The notes under the pieces were generated by a model. That model ran no database searches and was not told the DNA's origin. It saw nothing but the letters and a program-made list of their open reading frames with translations. Shown piece by piece: positions 25,782-33,937 of a stretch of DNA of 64,000 bases (position 1 is its first letter; every line of letters starts with the position of its first letter). The DNA lies in NCBI RefSeq assembly GCF_037026685.1, contig NZ_JBANET010000011.1, positions 73,701-137,700 on the forward strand. Direction: 5' to 3'. The translations under genes were made by a program, and so were the position numbers. The stretch comes from Orrella sp037026685. Lineage in GTDB: Bacteria > Pseudomonadota > Gammaproteobacteria > Burkholderiales > Burkholderiaceae_B.

Positions 25782-27543
25782 GACCGTCCTTGCCCGGGCC
25801 GTCCTTGCCCGGGCCGTCCTTGTCCGGCCCCGCCGCCGCATCCCCGCCCCCGCCGGCGGACTGTCCGTCCTCTGCCGGCCGCAGCTCGCGCCGCAGGATC
25901 TTGCCCACGTTGCTCTTGGGCAGCTCCTTGCGGAATTCGACCTGCCGGGGCCGCTTGTAGCCGGTCAGGCGCTCGCGGCAAAAATCCATCAGGGCCTGTT
26001 CGGTCAGCCCGGGATCCTTGCGCACCACGAACAGCTTGACCACCTCGGTGGAATGCTCGTCCGGCACGCCGATGGCCGCGCACTCGAGCACGCCGGGATG
26101 CTCGGCCACCACTTCCTCGATCTCGCTGGGATAGACGTTGAACCCCGAGACCAGGATCATGTCCTTCTTGCGGTCGACGATGCGCGTATAGCCCCGCTCG
26201 TCCATGACGCCGATGTCCCCGGTCTTGAAATAGCCGTCGGCGGTCATGGACTCCTGGGTCTCCTTTTCCTTGTTCCAGTAGCCGGCCATCACCTGCGGGC
26301 CGCGGATGCCGATCTCGCCGCGCTCGCCAAGCGGCAAGGGCCGGCCCTGCTCGTCCAGGATGGCCAGGTCGGTGCTGGGCAGCGGCAGCCCGATGCTGCC
26401 CGAGTACTCGGTGGCGGTGGTGGGGTTGACCGTGGCCACCGGCGAGGTCTCGGACAGGCCATAGCCCTCGATCAGCGGGCGGCCGGTCAGTTGCAGCCAG
26501 CGCTCGGCCACCGGCCTTTGCACCGCCATGCCGCCGCCGAAGGTCAGCCGCAGCGAGGAAAAATCCAGCGACTGGAAGCCGGCATCGTGCACCAGCGCGT
26601 TGAACAGCGTGTTCACGCCCGGAAAGATGTTGATGGGCCGCTTGCGCCAGGCCTTGACGATGGAGCGCAGGTCGCGCGGGTTCATGATCAGCACCTGGCA
26701 CATGCCCGCATGAAAACCGTACAGCCCGCACACCGTCAGCGCGAAGATGTGATAAAGCGGCAGCGCCCCCAGCAGCGTCAGCTGCTGCCCTCGCAGGTCC
26801 TTCAGAGCGGGCTGCGCCACCGCCTCGACCTGCAGCACGTTGACCACCAGGTTGCGGTGCGTGAGCATCGCGCCCTTGGGCGTGCCGGTGGTCCCGCCGG
26901 TGTATTGCAGCACGGCCAGGTCGTCCAGGTCCGGCGAGGGACGGTGATAAGGCAGCAGCGCGCCGCGCTCGAGCACTTCGCCCAGGCGCCGCGCGCCAGG
27001 CAGCTCCCAGCGCGGCACCAGCCGCTTGACGTGGCGCGCCACGAAATTGACCACCGCGCCCTTGGCCAGGCCCAGCAGGTCGCCGGGCGAGACCACCACG
27101 ACGTGTTCGAGCTCGCCGCGATCCTGCACCGCCTGCAAGGTATGGGCGAAGCTCTCCAGGATGAAGATCACGCGCGCGCCGCTGTCCTGCAGCTGCTGCT
27201 GCAGTTCGCGCGGTTTGTACAGCGGATTGACGTTGACCAGCACGTGGCCGGCGCGCAGCACGCCGACCAGGCAGGCCAGGTAGGCCGGCACGTTGGGCAT
27301 CATCAGCGCCACGCGCGCATCGGCCGGCAGCTTGAGCGATTGCAGCCATGCCGCCACGCTGCGCGAATAGCCGTCCATCTGGCGATAGGTGACGGCCGTG
27401 CCCAGCGTATCGCAGGCCGGCAGCCGCGCGTGCTTCTCGCAGGCCTGGTCGAGCAGGTCCACCAGCGACCGGTAGCGCTGCGGCGAGACCTCGTGCGGGA
27501 CGCCTTCCGGGTAGTGCGCGAGCCACGGACGTTGCGTTGTCAT
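25765..27543 (-). CDS. fadD: Long-chain acyl-CoA ligase (AMP-forming)
   Basis: 592 residues from the ATG giving MTTQRPWLAHYPEG, with GGGAGA upstream. The adenylate-forming signatures are YTGGTTGTPKGAMLTHRN (P-loop), the segment IEGYGLSETSPVATVNP, YFKTGDIGVMDERGY and VDRKKDMILVSGFNVYPSEIE (hinge and fatty-acyl-CoA synthetase signature), and KSNVGKILRREL with the catalytic Lys. It activates fatty acids as CoA esters for degradation or lipid synthesis. The last 20 or so residues are a low-complexity tail (GPDKDGPGKDGPGKDG) made by a 15-bp tandem repeat, and the stop lies inside the convergent neighbour. The final Lys-rich tail is unlikely to be part of the fold. Confidence 0.9.
   Translation of the reverse strand: MTTQRPWLAHYPEGVPHEVSPQRYRSLVDLLDQACEKHARLPACDTLGTAVTYRQMDGYSRSVAAWLQSLKLPADARVALMMPNVPAYLACLVGVLRAGHVLVNVNPLYKPRELQQQLQDSGARVIFILESFAHTLQAVQDRGELEHVVVVSPGDLLGLAKGAVVNFVARHVKRLVPRWELPGARRLGEVLERGALLPYHRPSPDLDDLAVLQYTGGTTGTPKGAMLTHRNLVVNVLQVEAVAQPALKDLRGQQLTLLGALPLYHIFALTVCGLYGFHAGMCQVLIMNPRDLRSIVKAWRKRPINIFPGVNTLFNALVHDAGFQSLDFSSLRLTFGGGMAVQRPVAERWLQLTGRPLIEGYGLSETSPVATVNPTTATEYSGSIGLPLPSTDLAILDEQGRPLPLGERGEIGIRGPQVMAGYWNKEKETQESMTADGYFKTGDIGVMDERGYTRIVDRKKDMILVSGFNVYPSEIEEVVAEHPGVLECAAIGVPDEHSTEVVKLFVVRKDPGLTEQALMDFCRERLTGYKRPRQVEFRKELPKSNVGKILRRELRPAEDGQSAGGGGDAAAGPDKDGPGKDGPGKDGLKPAA
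25784..25828. repeat. Three tandem 15-bp repeats in the 3' end of the acyl-CoA ligase gene
   Basis: Units CCGTCCTTGCCCGGG at 25784-25798 and 25799-25813 are identical; the third (25814-25828) differs at two positions. Read on the minus strand in frame they encode the repeating pentapeptide unit PGKDG. The unit length is a multiple of three, so copy-number change would not shift the frame. Confidence 0.85.
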
Positions 27544-27661
27544 TGTTCGTCTCCCAGGTCTGTTTTGATTGATGATACCCTTACCGCAAGGCCGCGCCGC
27601 AACAGGCAGCACGCCCCGCCCGCGGCGCGCGGACAAGCCCATTTCACCGCTAGGTCCCCCA

Positions 27662-28858
27662 ATGAAACTCATCGAACCCATCGTCGCCTGGCAAGCCGAG
27701 ATGACCGCGCTGCGGCGAGACATCCACGCCCACCCCGAGCTGGGCTACGAGGAACATCGTACCGCCGACCTGGTCGCCGCCAAGCTGCAGGAATGGGGCA
27801 TCCCCGTGCATCGCGGCCTGGGCGGCACCGGCGTGGTCGGCGCCATCAAGGGCCAGGCGGGCGAAAGCCCGCGCGCCATCGGCCTGCGCGCCGACATGGA
27901 CGCCCTGCCCATGCAGGAGGTCAACACTTTCGCGCACGCCAGCAAGGTTCCCGGCAAGATGCACGGCTGCGGCCACGACGGCCATACCGCCATGCTGCTG
28001 GCCGCGGCGCGCCACCTGGCCGCCTATCCGGACTTCGCCGGCACCGTGTATGTCATTTTCCAGCCCGCCGAGGAAGGCGGCGCCGGCGCGCAGCGCATGA
28101 TCGACGACGGCCTGTTCGAGCGCTTCCCCATGGAAGCGGTGTTCGGCATGCACAACTGGCCCGGCATGCCGGCCGGCAGCTTCGGGCTCACCACCGGCCC
28201 CATCATGGCCTCGAGCAACGAGTTCGACGTGATCGTCAAGGGCAAGGGCTCGCATGCGGGCATGCCCAACCTGGGCGTCGATCCGGTCATGGCCGCGGTG
28301 CAGATCGCCCAGTCGCTGCAAACCATCGTCACCCGCAACCGCAATCCGCTGGACGCGGCCATCCTGAGCATCACGCAGATCCACGCCGGCAGCGCCTACA
28401 ACGTCGTGCCCGGCCATGCCGAAATGCGGGGCACGGTGCGCACCTTCACGCTGCAGACGCTCGATCTGATCGAGCGCCGCATGGGCGAGATCGTCGAGCA
28501 CACCGCCCGCGCCATGGGCTGCGAGGCCGAGTTCACGTTCCGGCGCAACTATCCGCCCACCGTCAACGAAGCCGGCGAGACAGCGCTCTGTGCCGAGGTC
28601 ATCCGCGACCTGGTCGGCGAACAGCGCCTGGACGCGCAAGTGCAGCCGACCATGGGCGCCGAGGACTTCGCCTTCATGCTGCAGGCCAAGCCCGGCTGCT
28701 ATGTCTGGATCGGCAATGGCAACGGCGAGCACCGCGCCGACGGCCACGGCATGGGGCCCTGCATGCTGCACAACGGCAGTTACGACTTCAACGACGAGAT
28801 CCTGCCGCTGGGCGCCAGCTACTGGGTCAACCTCGCCCGGCGCCGGCTGGCCGGCTGA
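27662..28858 (+). CDS. M20 family amidohydrolase (hippurate hydrolase / aminoacylase type)
   Basis: 398 residues. Motifs in order: RRDIHAHPELGYEEHRT, GLRADMDALPMQE, HGCGHDGHTAMLLAAARHL (Cys and His metal ligands), VIFQPAEEGGAGAQRMI (catalytic Glu), and GSHAGMPNLGVDPV in the dimerisation domain. The C terminus has MGAEDFAFMLQAKPGCYVWIG and a His close to the end (LHNGSYDFND). This is the M20D group that hydrolyses N-acyl or N-benzoyl amino acids; the exact substrate is not predictable. It diverges from the acyl-CoA ligase gene, and the ATG at 27662 has only a weak ribosome binding site (AGG). A paralogue lies at 61378-62565. Confidence 0.9.
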   Translation: MKLIEPIVAWQAEMTALRRDIHAHPELGYEEHRTADLVAAKLQEWGIPVHRGLGGTGVVGAIKGQAGESPRAIGLRADMDALPMQEVNTFAHASKVPGKMHGCGHDGHTAMLLAAARHLAAYPDFAGTVYVIFQPAEEGGAGAQRMIDDGLFERFPMEAVFGMHNWPGMPAGSFGLTTGPIMASSNEFDVIVKGKGSHAGMPNLGVDPVMAAVQIAQSLQTIVTRNRNPLDAAILSITQIHAGSAYNVVPGHAEMRGTVRTFTLQTLDLIERRMGEIVEHTARAMGCEAEFTFRRNYPPTVNEAGETALCAEVIRDLVGEQRLDAQVQPTMGAEDFAFMLQAKPGCYVWIGNGNGEHRADGHGMGPCMLHNGSYDFNDEILPLGASYWVNLARRRLAG

Positions 28859-28866
28859 AGCGGGCT

Positions 28867-29760
28867 TTACGCCGGCGGCTCCTGCCGCGCGGCCAGGGCG
28901 CTTTGCAGGAAGTCGGCAGCCACGCGGCTGGGCAGGTCCGCGTGCGGCAGCAGGATGCTCAGCATGCGCGTCAGCGGCCTGGGGGCGACGCGCAGCGCGC
29001 GCAGCATGCCATCCTCGTGCCGCATCGACAGGGCCGAGACAAAGCCTATGCCCAGCCCGGCGCGCACCGCCTGCTTGATGCCTTCCACCCCCGCCAGGTA
29101 GACCGACACGCGCGGGCTGACCTGCGCCCGCGCGCAAGCCTGCTCGACCAGGTGCCGCACCCCCGAGCCCGGCTCCCGCATCACGAATTCGTAGCGGGCC
29201 AGCTCGCGCAGGCTGGCCGCGCCGCGTCCGGCCAGCGGGTGGTCCGCTCCCACCACGGCCACCACCTCGTCCTCGCGCCAATCGTGGATCGCCAGGCCCG
29301 CGGGCAACCCGGCCGGCACCGCCCCCTCGATGAAGGCCATGTCCAGCTCGGGCAGCAGCTCCACGATGTCGCGCGTATTGCCGTCGGAGATGCGCACTTC
29401 GACGCCGGGATGGCGCCGGCGAAACGCCGCGACCAGCGCGGGCAGCAGATAGCTGGCCGGCGTGGTGCTGGCGCCCAGGCGCAGCAGGCCGGTCTGCATG
29501 CCGCGCCGCGCATCGCGCAAGGCCAGCGCCTGCTGGTAGCCCTGGTGCATGTGCCGCGCGCTTTGCGCCAGCGCCTGCCCGGTGGGCGTCAGGGCGATGC
29601 CCCGGCCGCTGCGCCGGTACAGCGGCTCGCCGAAGCTGGCCTGCAGCAGGCGCAACTGGCCCGACACCGCCGGCTGCGACAGGTGCAGCCGCTCGGCCGC
29701 ATGGCTGATGTTGCAGGTTTCGGCCACGCACGCGAAGGTGATCAGTTGCTCGGGGGTCAT
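28867..29760 (-). CDS. LysR family transcriptional regulator, YeiE-like by position
   Basis: 297 residues. The helix-turn-helix region reads LITFACVAETCNISHAAERLHLSQPAVSGQLRLLQASFGEPLYRR, a standard LysR recognition domain. The effector domain shows LRLGASTTPASYLLPALVAAF and AGLGIGFVSALSM. It is divergent from the YeiH-type transporter gene, as yeiE is from yeiH in E. coli, so it likely controls that transporter. The 3' end runs close to the convergent amidohydrolase stop, with only 8 bp between. Confidence 0.88.
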   Translation of the reverse strand: MTPEQLITFACVAETCNISHAAERLHLSQPAVSGQLRLLQASFGEPLYRRSGRGIALTPTGQALAQSARHMHQGYQQALALRDARRGMQTGLLRLGASTTPASYLLPALVAAFRRRHPGVEVRISDGNTRDIVELLPELDMAFIEGAVPAGLPAGLAIHDWREDEVVAVVGADHPLAGRGAASLRELARYEFVMREPGSGVRHLVEQACARAQVSPRVSVYLAGVEGIKQAVRAGLGIGFVSALSMRHEDGMLRALRVAPRPLTRMLSILLPHADLPSRVAADFLQSALAARQEPPA

Positions 29761-29874
29761 GGGCAGGCGCCAGATATCGCATTTCCAGATATTTTTTATC
29801 CAGAATAACGATTTTTCTAATGGATGGTGCGGTTTTAATATAACCAGCGGAAATAATCTAATAGCCATATCCGC
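29761..29874. promoter_or_regulatory. AT-rich divergent promoter region between the LysR gene and yeiH
   Basis: 114 bp, much richer in A and T than its surroundings (for example TTTTTATCCAGAATAACG and TTTTAATATAACC). It must carry both promoters and the LysR site. No ribosome binding site of strength precedes the yeiH ATG at 29875. Confidence 0.45.
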
Positions 29875-30915
29875 ATGAACACCACGGCAGTGCCCTCTTC
29901 CCCGCTCTGGCGCGACACCCTGGGCGGCATCCTCTTCACCGGCCTGCTGGCCGCCGCCGTCATGCAATTGGCCTCGCTGCCCTGGTTCGTGCGGGCCGGC
30001 CTGAGCCCGCTGGTGGTCGGCATCGTCGCCGGCATGCTGTACGGCAATTTCCTGCGTGGCAACGAAACCGCGGGCTGGAAGGCCGGCGTGCATTTCACGG
30101 CCCGCCGGCTGCTGCGGATCGCGGTGGCGTTCTACGGATTGAACATCAGCGTGCAGCAGATCGCCGCCATCGGCCTGCCGGCGGTGGCCGTCTCGGTGGC
30201 CGTGGTGCTGGGCGTGCTGGTGCTGGGCACCCTGCTGGGCACGCGGCTGCTGGGACTGGACCGCGACACGGCCATGCTCACCTCGGCCGGCAGCGCCATC
30301 TGCGGCGCGGCGGCGGTGCTGGCCTTCGAACCCACGCTGCGCTCGGCCCCGCACAAGAGCGCCGTGGCCGTGGCCAGCGTCGTGCTGTTCGGCACGCTCT
30401 CCATGTTCCTGTATCCCATCGTCTACCGCGCGGGCCTGCTCGGGCTGGATGCGCAGGGCTGGGGCATCTACATCGGCGCCACCGTGCACGAGGTGGCCCA
30501 GGTCGTGGGGGCGGCCAGCGCCATCGACCCGGCCACCACGCAGGCGGCCACCATCGTCAAGATGACGCGGGTGGCGCTGCTGGCGCCGGTGCTCATCGTG
30601 CTCGGGCTGTACCTGCGCCACGCCGCCGCCGGCCACGCCGACGGACAGCGCGCGCCGGTGGCCGTGCCCTGGTTCGCGGTGGGCTTCCTGGCGCTGGCGC
30701 TGGTCAATTCGGCCGGCGTCATCCCGCCCGACCTGCTCGATGCGCTGCGCCGGCTGGACGTATTCGCGCTGACCATGGCCATGACCGCCCTGGGCATGGA
30801 AACGCGTTTCGCCCAGATCCGCCAGGCCGGCGCCAAGGTGCTGGGCCTGGCCGCGATACTCTTCGTGCTGCTGGGCGCCGGCGGCTATCTGCTGGTGCGC
30901 CTGGCCCTGGGCTGA
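29875..30915 (+). CDS. YeiH family (UPF0324) membrane transporter
   Basis: 346 residues with about ten hydrophobic segments. Characteristic stretches are LSPLVVGIVAGMLYGN, the helix with RRLLRIAVAFYGLNISVQQI, MLTSAGSAICGAAAVLAFEP, IYIGATVHEVAQVVGAAS and MTALGMETRFAQIRQAG. The family is annotated as putative sulfate exporters, though direct evidence is thin; a stress-induced anion exporter is the usual suggestion. Its stop is followed immediately by the remnant of a CoA-transferase gene, so the DNA join on its 3' side looks recent or at least non-ancestral. Confidence 0.88.
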   Translation: MNTTAVPSSPLWRDTLGGILFTGLLAAAVMQLASLPWFVRAGLSPLVVGIVAGMLYGNFLRGNETAGWKAGVHFTARRLLRIAVAFYGLNISVQQIAAIGLPAVAVSVAVVLGVLVLGTLLGTRLLGLDRDTAMLTSAGSAICGAAAVLAFEPTLRSAPHKSAVAVASVVLFGTLSMFLYPIVYRAGLLGLDAQGWGIYIGATVHEVAQVVGAASAIDPATTQAATIVKMTRVALLAPVLIVLGLYLRHAAAGHADGQRAPVAVPWFAVGFLALALVNSAGVIPPDLLDALRRLDVFALTMAMTALGMETRFAQIRQAGAKVLGLAAILFVLLGAGGYLLVRLALG

Positions 30916-31004
30916 GCCTGCAGGCCCTGGGCGAGCACAACGAAGAAATCCTGGCCGAACTGGCCGCGCTCGAACGACAGGAAACACAGGAGCCCCAAGC
31001 ATGA
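30915..31004 (+). pseudogene. 3' remnant of a CaiB/BaiF-type CoA-transferase gene
   Basis: From 30915 a frame reads SLQALGEHNEEILAELAALE and on to a TGA at 31002-31004 that overlaps the ATG of the citrate-lyase-like gene by 4 bp. L-G-E-H-x-x-E-I-L-x-E-L is the usual C terminus of family III (CaiB/BaiF) CoA-transferases, and CoA-transferase/CitE gene pairs are common. The rest of the gene is missing: immediately upstream is the yeiH coding region in another frame. The fragment also supplies the ribosome binding site for the next gene (CAGGAG). The identification rests on about 29 residues. Confidence 0.6.
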
Positions 31005-31927
31005 TCGAATCCGGCAAAACCGCCCACGACCCCGCGCACTGGCGCTCGCTGCTGTTCGTGCCGGCGACCCGGGAGCGCTACGTCGAAAGCGCCCTCAAGC
31101 GCGATGCCGACGCGCTGATGCTCGACCTGGAAGACAGCGTGGCCGCCGACCAGAAAACGCTGGCGCGCGAGCGGGTACGGCAGATCGCCGAACGCTACGT
31201 GCAGGCCGGCTTCGGCGTGGCGGTGCGCGTGAACCGCCCCTGGCGCCTGCTGGTGCGCGACATCGAGGCCTGCGTCAGCCCCCAGGTCCATGCGCTGACC
31301 CTGCCCAAGGTCAACGAGCCGGGCCTGGTGCGCGCGGTCGCCGAGATCCTGCAGGACTGCGAGCATGAGCAAGGGCTGGCCCAGGGCCACACGCGCCTGA
31401 TCGTCATGGTCGAGGATGCCGAGGGCCTGGAAAACGTTTCGGCCATCGCCCGCGCGCATCCGCGCATCAGCGGCCTGATCGTGGGCGCCGAGGACCTGGC
31501 CGTGTCCATGCGCATGGCGGTGCACGAGGACACGCTCTACGTGCCCAACGTCCTGGCCCTGGCGGCCTGCCGGCGGGCAGGCATCACGCCGGTCGGCTTC
31601 ATCGGCTCGGTGGCCGACTTCGCCGATCGCGAGGCCTTCAGGGCCAAGCTCGAACGCGCGGCGCGCCTGGGATTCGAGTCGGCCTTCTGCATCCATCCCC
31701 AGCAGGTGGACATCGTCAACCAGGCCTTCACGCCGGCGCCCGAGGCAGTGGCCCGTGCCCGCGCGCTGCTGGCCGAATTCGACGCCCAGTGCGCGGCCGG
31801 CCGGGCAGCCTGCACCTTCGAGGGCCGCATGGTCGATGCGCCGGTGGCCGAGCAGGCCCGCCAGTTGCTTGCGCGCCACGAGGCGCTGGCCGCCCGGGCG
31901 GCCGCCCGCGCACTGGCGCGCGGCTAG
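31001..31927 (+). CDS. HpcH/HpaI aldolase family, citrate lyase beta-subunit-like (CitE-like) protein
   Basis: 308 residues. The start MIESGKTAHDPAHWRSLLFVPATRERYVESALK is followed by DADALMLDLEDSVAADQK (metal-binding D-L-E-D), VRVNRPWRLLVRDIEA, ALTLPKVNEPG (K-x-N), IVMVEDAEGLENVSAIA (Glu) and the C-terminal CIHPQQVDIVNQAFTP. These are the residues that bind Mg2+ and the acyl-CoA in CitE/malyl-CoA lyase enzymes, which cleave or form 3-hydroxyacyl-CoA esters such as citramalyl-CoA. It was probably made together with a CoA-transferase of which only the 3' end remains, so its pathway partner may be lost here. A strong terminator follows. Confidence 0.88.
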   Translation: MIESGKTAHDPAHWRSLLFVPATRERYVESALKRDADALMLDLEDSVAADQKTLARERVRQIAERYVQAGFGVAVRVNRPWRLLVRDIEACVSPQVHALTLPKVNEPGLVRAVAEILQDCEHEQGLAQGHTRLIVMVEDAEGLENVSAIARAHPRISGLIVGAEDLAVSMRMAVHEDTLYVPNVLALAACRRAGITPVGFIGSVADFADREAFRAKLERAARLGFESAFCIHPQQVDIVNQAFTPAPEAVARARALLAEFDAQCAAGRAACTFEGRMVDAPVAEQARQLLARHEALAARAAARALARG

Positions 31928-31937
31928 CGGCGCCAAG

Positions 31938-31969
31938 CCGGCCGCGCCCTCGCGCGCGGCCGGTTTTTT
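31938..31969 (+). terminator. Intrinsic terminator after the CitE-like gene
   Basis: Plus strand: a 10-bp perfect stem CCGGCCGCGC / GCGCGGCCGG with a 6-base loop, followed directly by six T residues (31964-31969). It isolates the next gene, the thioesterase. Confidence 0.9.
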
Positions 31970-32006
31970 CCTGCATAATCGTCCGGTATCCACCAGGAGC
32001 CGGCGC

Positions 32007-32423
32007 ATGCCTTCTTCACCCCCCGTCACCGCGCCGCTGTCCGAACTGGCGCGCGGCCGCGAGCCTGTCCTGCGCGTCATGCCCATGCCCAGCGACGCCA
32101 ACATCCACGGCGATGTCTTCGGCGGCTGGATCATGTCCCAGGTCGACATCGCCGGCGCCGTCCCGGCCGCGCGCCGCGCCGCCGGACGGGTCGCAACGGT
32201 CGCGGTCAACGCCTTCCAGTTCAAGCATCCGGTCTTCGTGGGCGACCTGCTCAGCTTCTATGCCGAAGTCATCAAGACCGGCACCACCTCCATCACCGTC
32301 TTCGTCGAGGTCTACGCCCAGCGCCAGCGCCTGGATGCCGAAGTGGTCAAGGTCACCGAAGCCACGCTGACCTACGTCGCCACCGATGAGGCGCGCCAGC
32401 CCCGTCCGCTGCCCAATCTCTGA
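32007..32423 (+). CDS. yciA: Acyl-CoA thioesterase YciA (hot-dog fold)
   Basis: 138 residues from ATG 32007, with AGGAG about 8 bp upstream. The motif NIHGDVFGGWIMSQVDIAGAV is nearly the E. coli YciA active-site helix (N-x-x-G-D-x-F-G-G-W-x-M-S-Q-x-D), and VNAFQFKHPVFVGDLLSFYAEV is the second hot-dog signature. Such enzymes hydrolyse a range of short- and long-chain acyl-CoAs and form hexamers. It has its own unit after the terminator and precedes mgtE by about 24 bp, so the two may share a transcript. Confidence 0.92.
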   Translation: MPSSPPVTAPLSELARGREPVLRVMPMPSDANIHGDVFGGWIMSQVDIAGAVPAARRAAGRVATVAVNAFQFKHPVFVGDLLSFYAEVIKTGTTSITVFVEVYAQRQRLDAEVVKVTEATLTYVATDEARQPRPLPNL

Positions 32424-32447
32424 ACGCCCGCCTTGCCGCAGCAGAAC

Positions 32448-33914
32448 ATGTCGTCTTCCCCCGCCGCCCAGACCCCGAGCCCGCGCCGCCTCGACCCCGA
32501 AGACGCCCAGCTGGCCCTGCACAAGGTTCAGGAGCTGCTGCGCCGCCAGCAGCTGGTCGAGGACCTGACCCACCGCCAGGCCGAGGGCGACCGGCGCGCC
32601 GATCTGGTCGAAAGCCTGCTGCACCGGCAGCACGAAAGCGAAATCAAGGCGCTGGTCGACGACCTGCATCCCTCGGACATCGCCTTCATCCTCGAATCGC
32701 TGCCCAAGGACGAACGCCAGCTGGTCTGGCGCCTGGTGGCCGCCAAGCACGATGCCGACGTGCTGCTCGAGGTGGACGACTGGGTGCGCGAGTCCCTGCT
32801 CGAAGCGATGGACCGCCACGACATCGTGGCGGCCACCGAGAACATGGACGCCGACGAGCTGGCCGACTTCGCCCACGTGCTGCCCGACGACATCATGGCC
32901 GAGGTGCAGAAGGGCCTGACCGACGAAGAGCGCGCGCGGCTGGTCGAGGCCATGGGCTACCCCGAGGACAGCGTGGGCGCCATCATGGACTTCGAGATGG
33001 TGCGCGTGCGCGAGGACGTCACGCTGGAAGTCGTGCTGCGCTATCTGCGGCGCCTGCACGAGCTGCCCAACCATACCGACCAGATCTTCGTGGTCGACCG
33101 GCGCGACAAGCTGCTGGGGGTGCTCTCGCTTTCCCGCCTGCTGCTCTCCGAGCTGGAGACCGAGGTGCGCGAGGTCATGAGCACCGACTTCCTGGCCCTG
33201 AACCCGCTGGATTCGGACGCCGACGCAGCCGGCGCGTTCGAGCGCTACGACCTGGTGTCCGCGCCGGTCATCGACGACCACGGGCGCCTGATCGGCCGGG
33301 TCACCATCGCCGACGTGGTGGACGTCATCCGCGAGGACTCCGAAGAGCAGGCCCTCTCGCGCGCGGGGATGCAGGAAGAGGACATCTTCGCGCCGGTGCG
33401 CAAGGCCCTGCGCAACCGCGCGCCCTGGCTGATGCTCAATCTCTGTACGGCGGCCACCGCCTCGTTCGTGGCCTCGCGCTTCGAGGACACCGTCAGCCAC
33501 ATCGTCATCCTGGCCTTCCTGATGTCCATCGTGGCCGGCATCGGCGGCAACTCGGGCAACCAGACCATGACCATGATCATCCGGGCGCTGGCCGTGGGCC
33601 GCATCACCGGGCGCAACGTCTGGCAGCTGGTCAAGCGCGAAATGCTGGTCACGCTGCTGGTGGGCCTGTGCGGCGCGCTGGTGGCCGGCGTCTTCGCCTG
33701 GGTGATCTCCAGCTCGTTCGCCATCGCGCTGGTCATGATGGCCGCCATGGTCTGCAACATGCTGGTCGGCGCCTCGGTCGGCGTGCTGGTGCCCATGGTG
33801 CGTGCCCGTTTCGGCAAGGATCCGGCCATAGGCTCTTCGGTGCTGCTGACCTTCGCCACCGATTCGCTGGGCTTTTTCATCTTCCTGGGGCTGGCCACCC
33901 TGTTCCTGATCTGA
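32448..33914 (+). CDS. mgtE: Magnesium transporter MgtE
   Basis: 488 residues. The cytosolic N domain (roughly residues 35-160, with LVDDLHPSDIAFILESLP and YPEDSVGAIMDFEMV) is followed by two CBS domains (EVREVMSTDFLALNPLDS and APVIDDHGRLIGRVTIADV), then a plug helix and five membrane helices. The pore sequences GIGGNSGNQTMTMIIRALA and FATDSLGFFIFLGLA include the conserved Mg2+-binding Asp. It is a Mg2+-gated channel of the inner membrane. The ATG at 32448 (MSSSPAAQTP) is preferred over an in-frame TTG 15 bp upstream, although its ribosome binding site is weak. pagP starts 24 bp after its stop. Confidence 0.93.
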   Translation: MSSSPAAQTPSPRRLDPEDAQLALHKVQELLRRQQLVEDLTHRQAEGDRRADLVESLLHRQHESEIKALVDDLHPSDIAFILESLPKDERQLVWRLVAAKHDADVLLEVDDWVRESLLEAMDRHDIVAATENMDADELADFAHVLPDDIMAEVQKGLTDEERARLVEAMGYPEDSVGAIMDFEMVRVREDVTLEVVLRYLRRLHELPNHTDQIFVVDRRDKLLGVLSLSRLLLSELETEVREVMSTDFLALNPLDSDADAAGAFERYDLVSAPVIDDHGRLIGRVTIADVVDVIREDSEEQALSRAGMQEEDIFAPVRKALRNRAPWLMLNLCTAATASFVASRFEDTVSHIVILAFLMSIVAGIGGNSGNQTMTMIIRALAVGRITGRNVWQLVKREMLVTLLVGLCGALVAGVFAWVISSSFAIALVMMAAMVCNMLVGASVGVLVPMVRARFGKDPAIGSSVLLTFATDSLGFFIFLGLATLFLI

Positions 33915-33937
33915 CCGGCATTGCGCCGCAGCCCACC

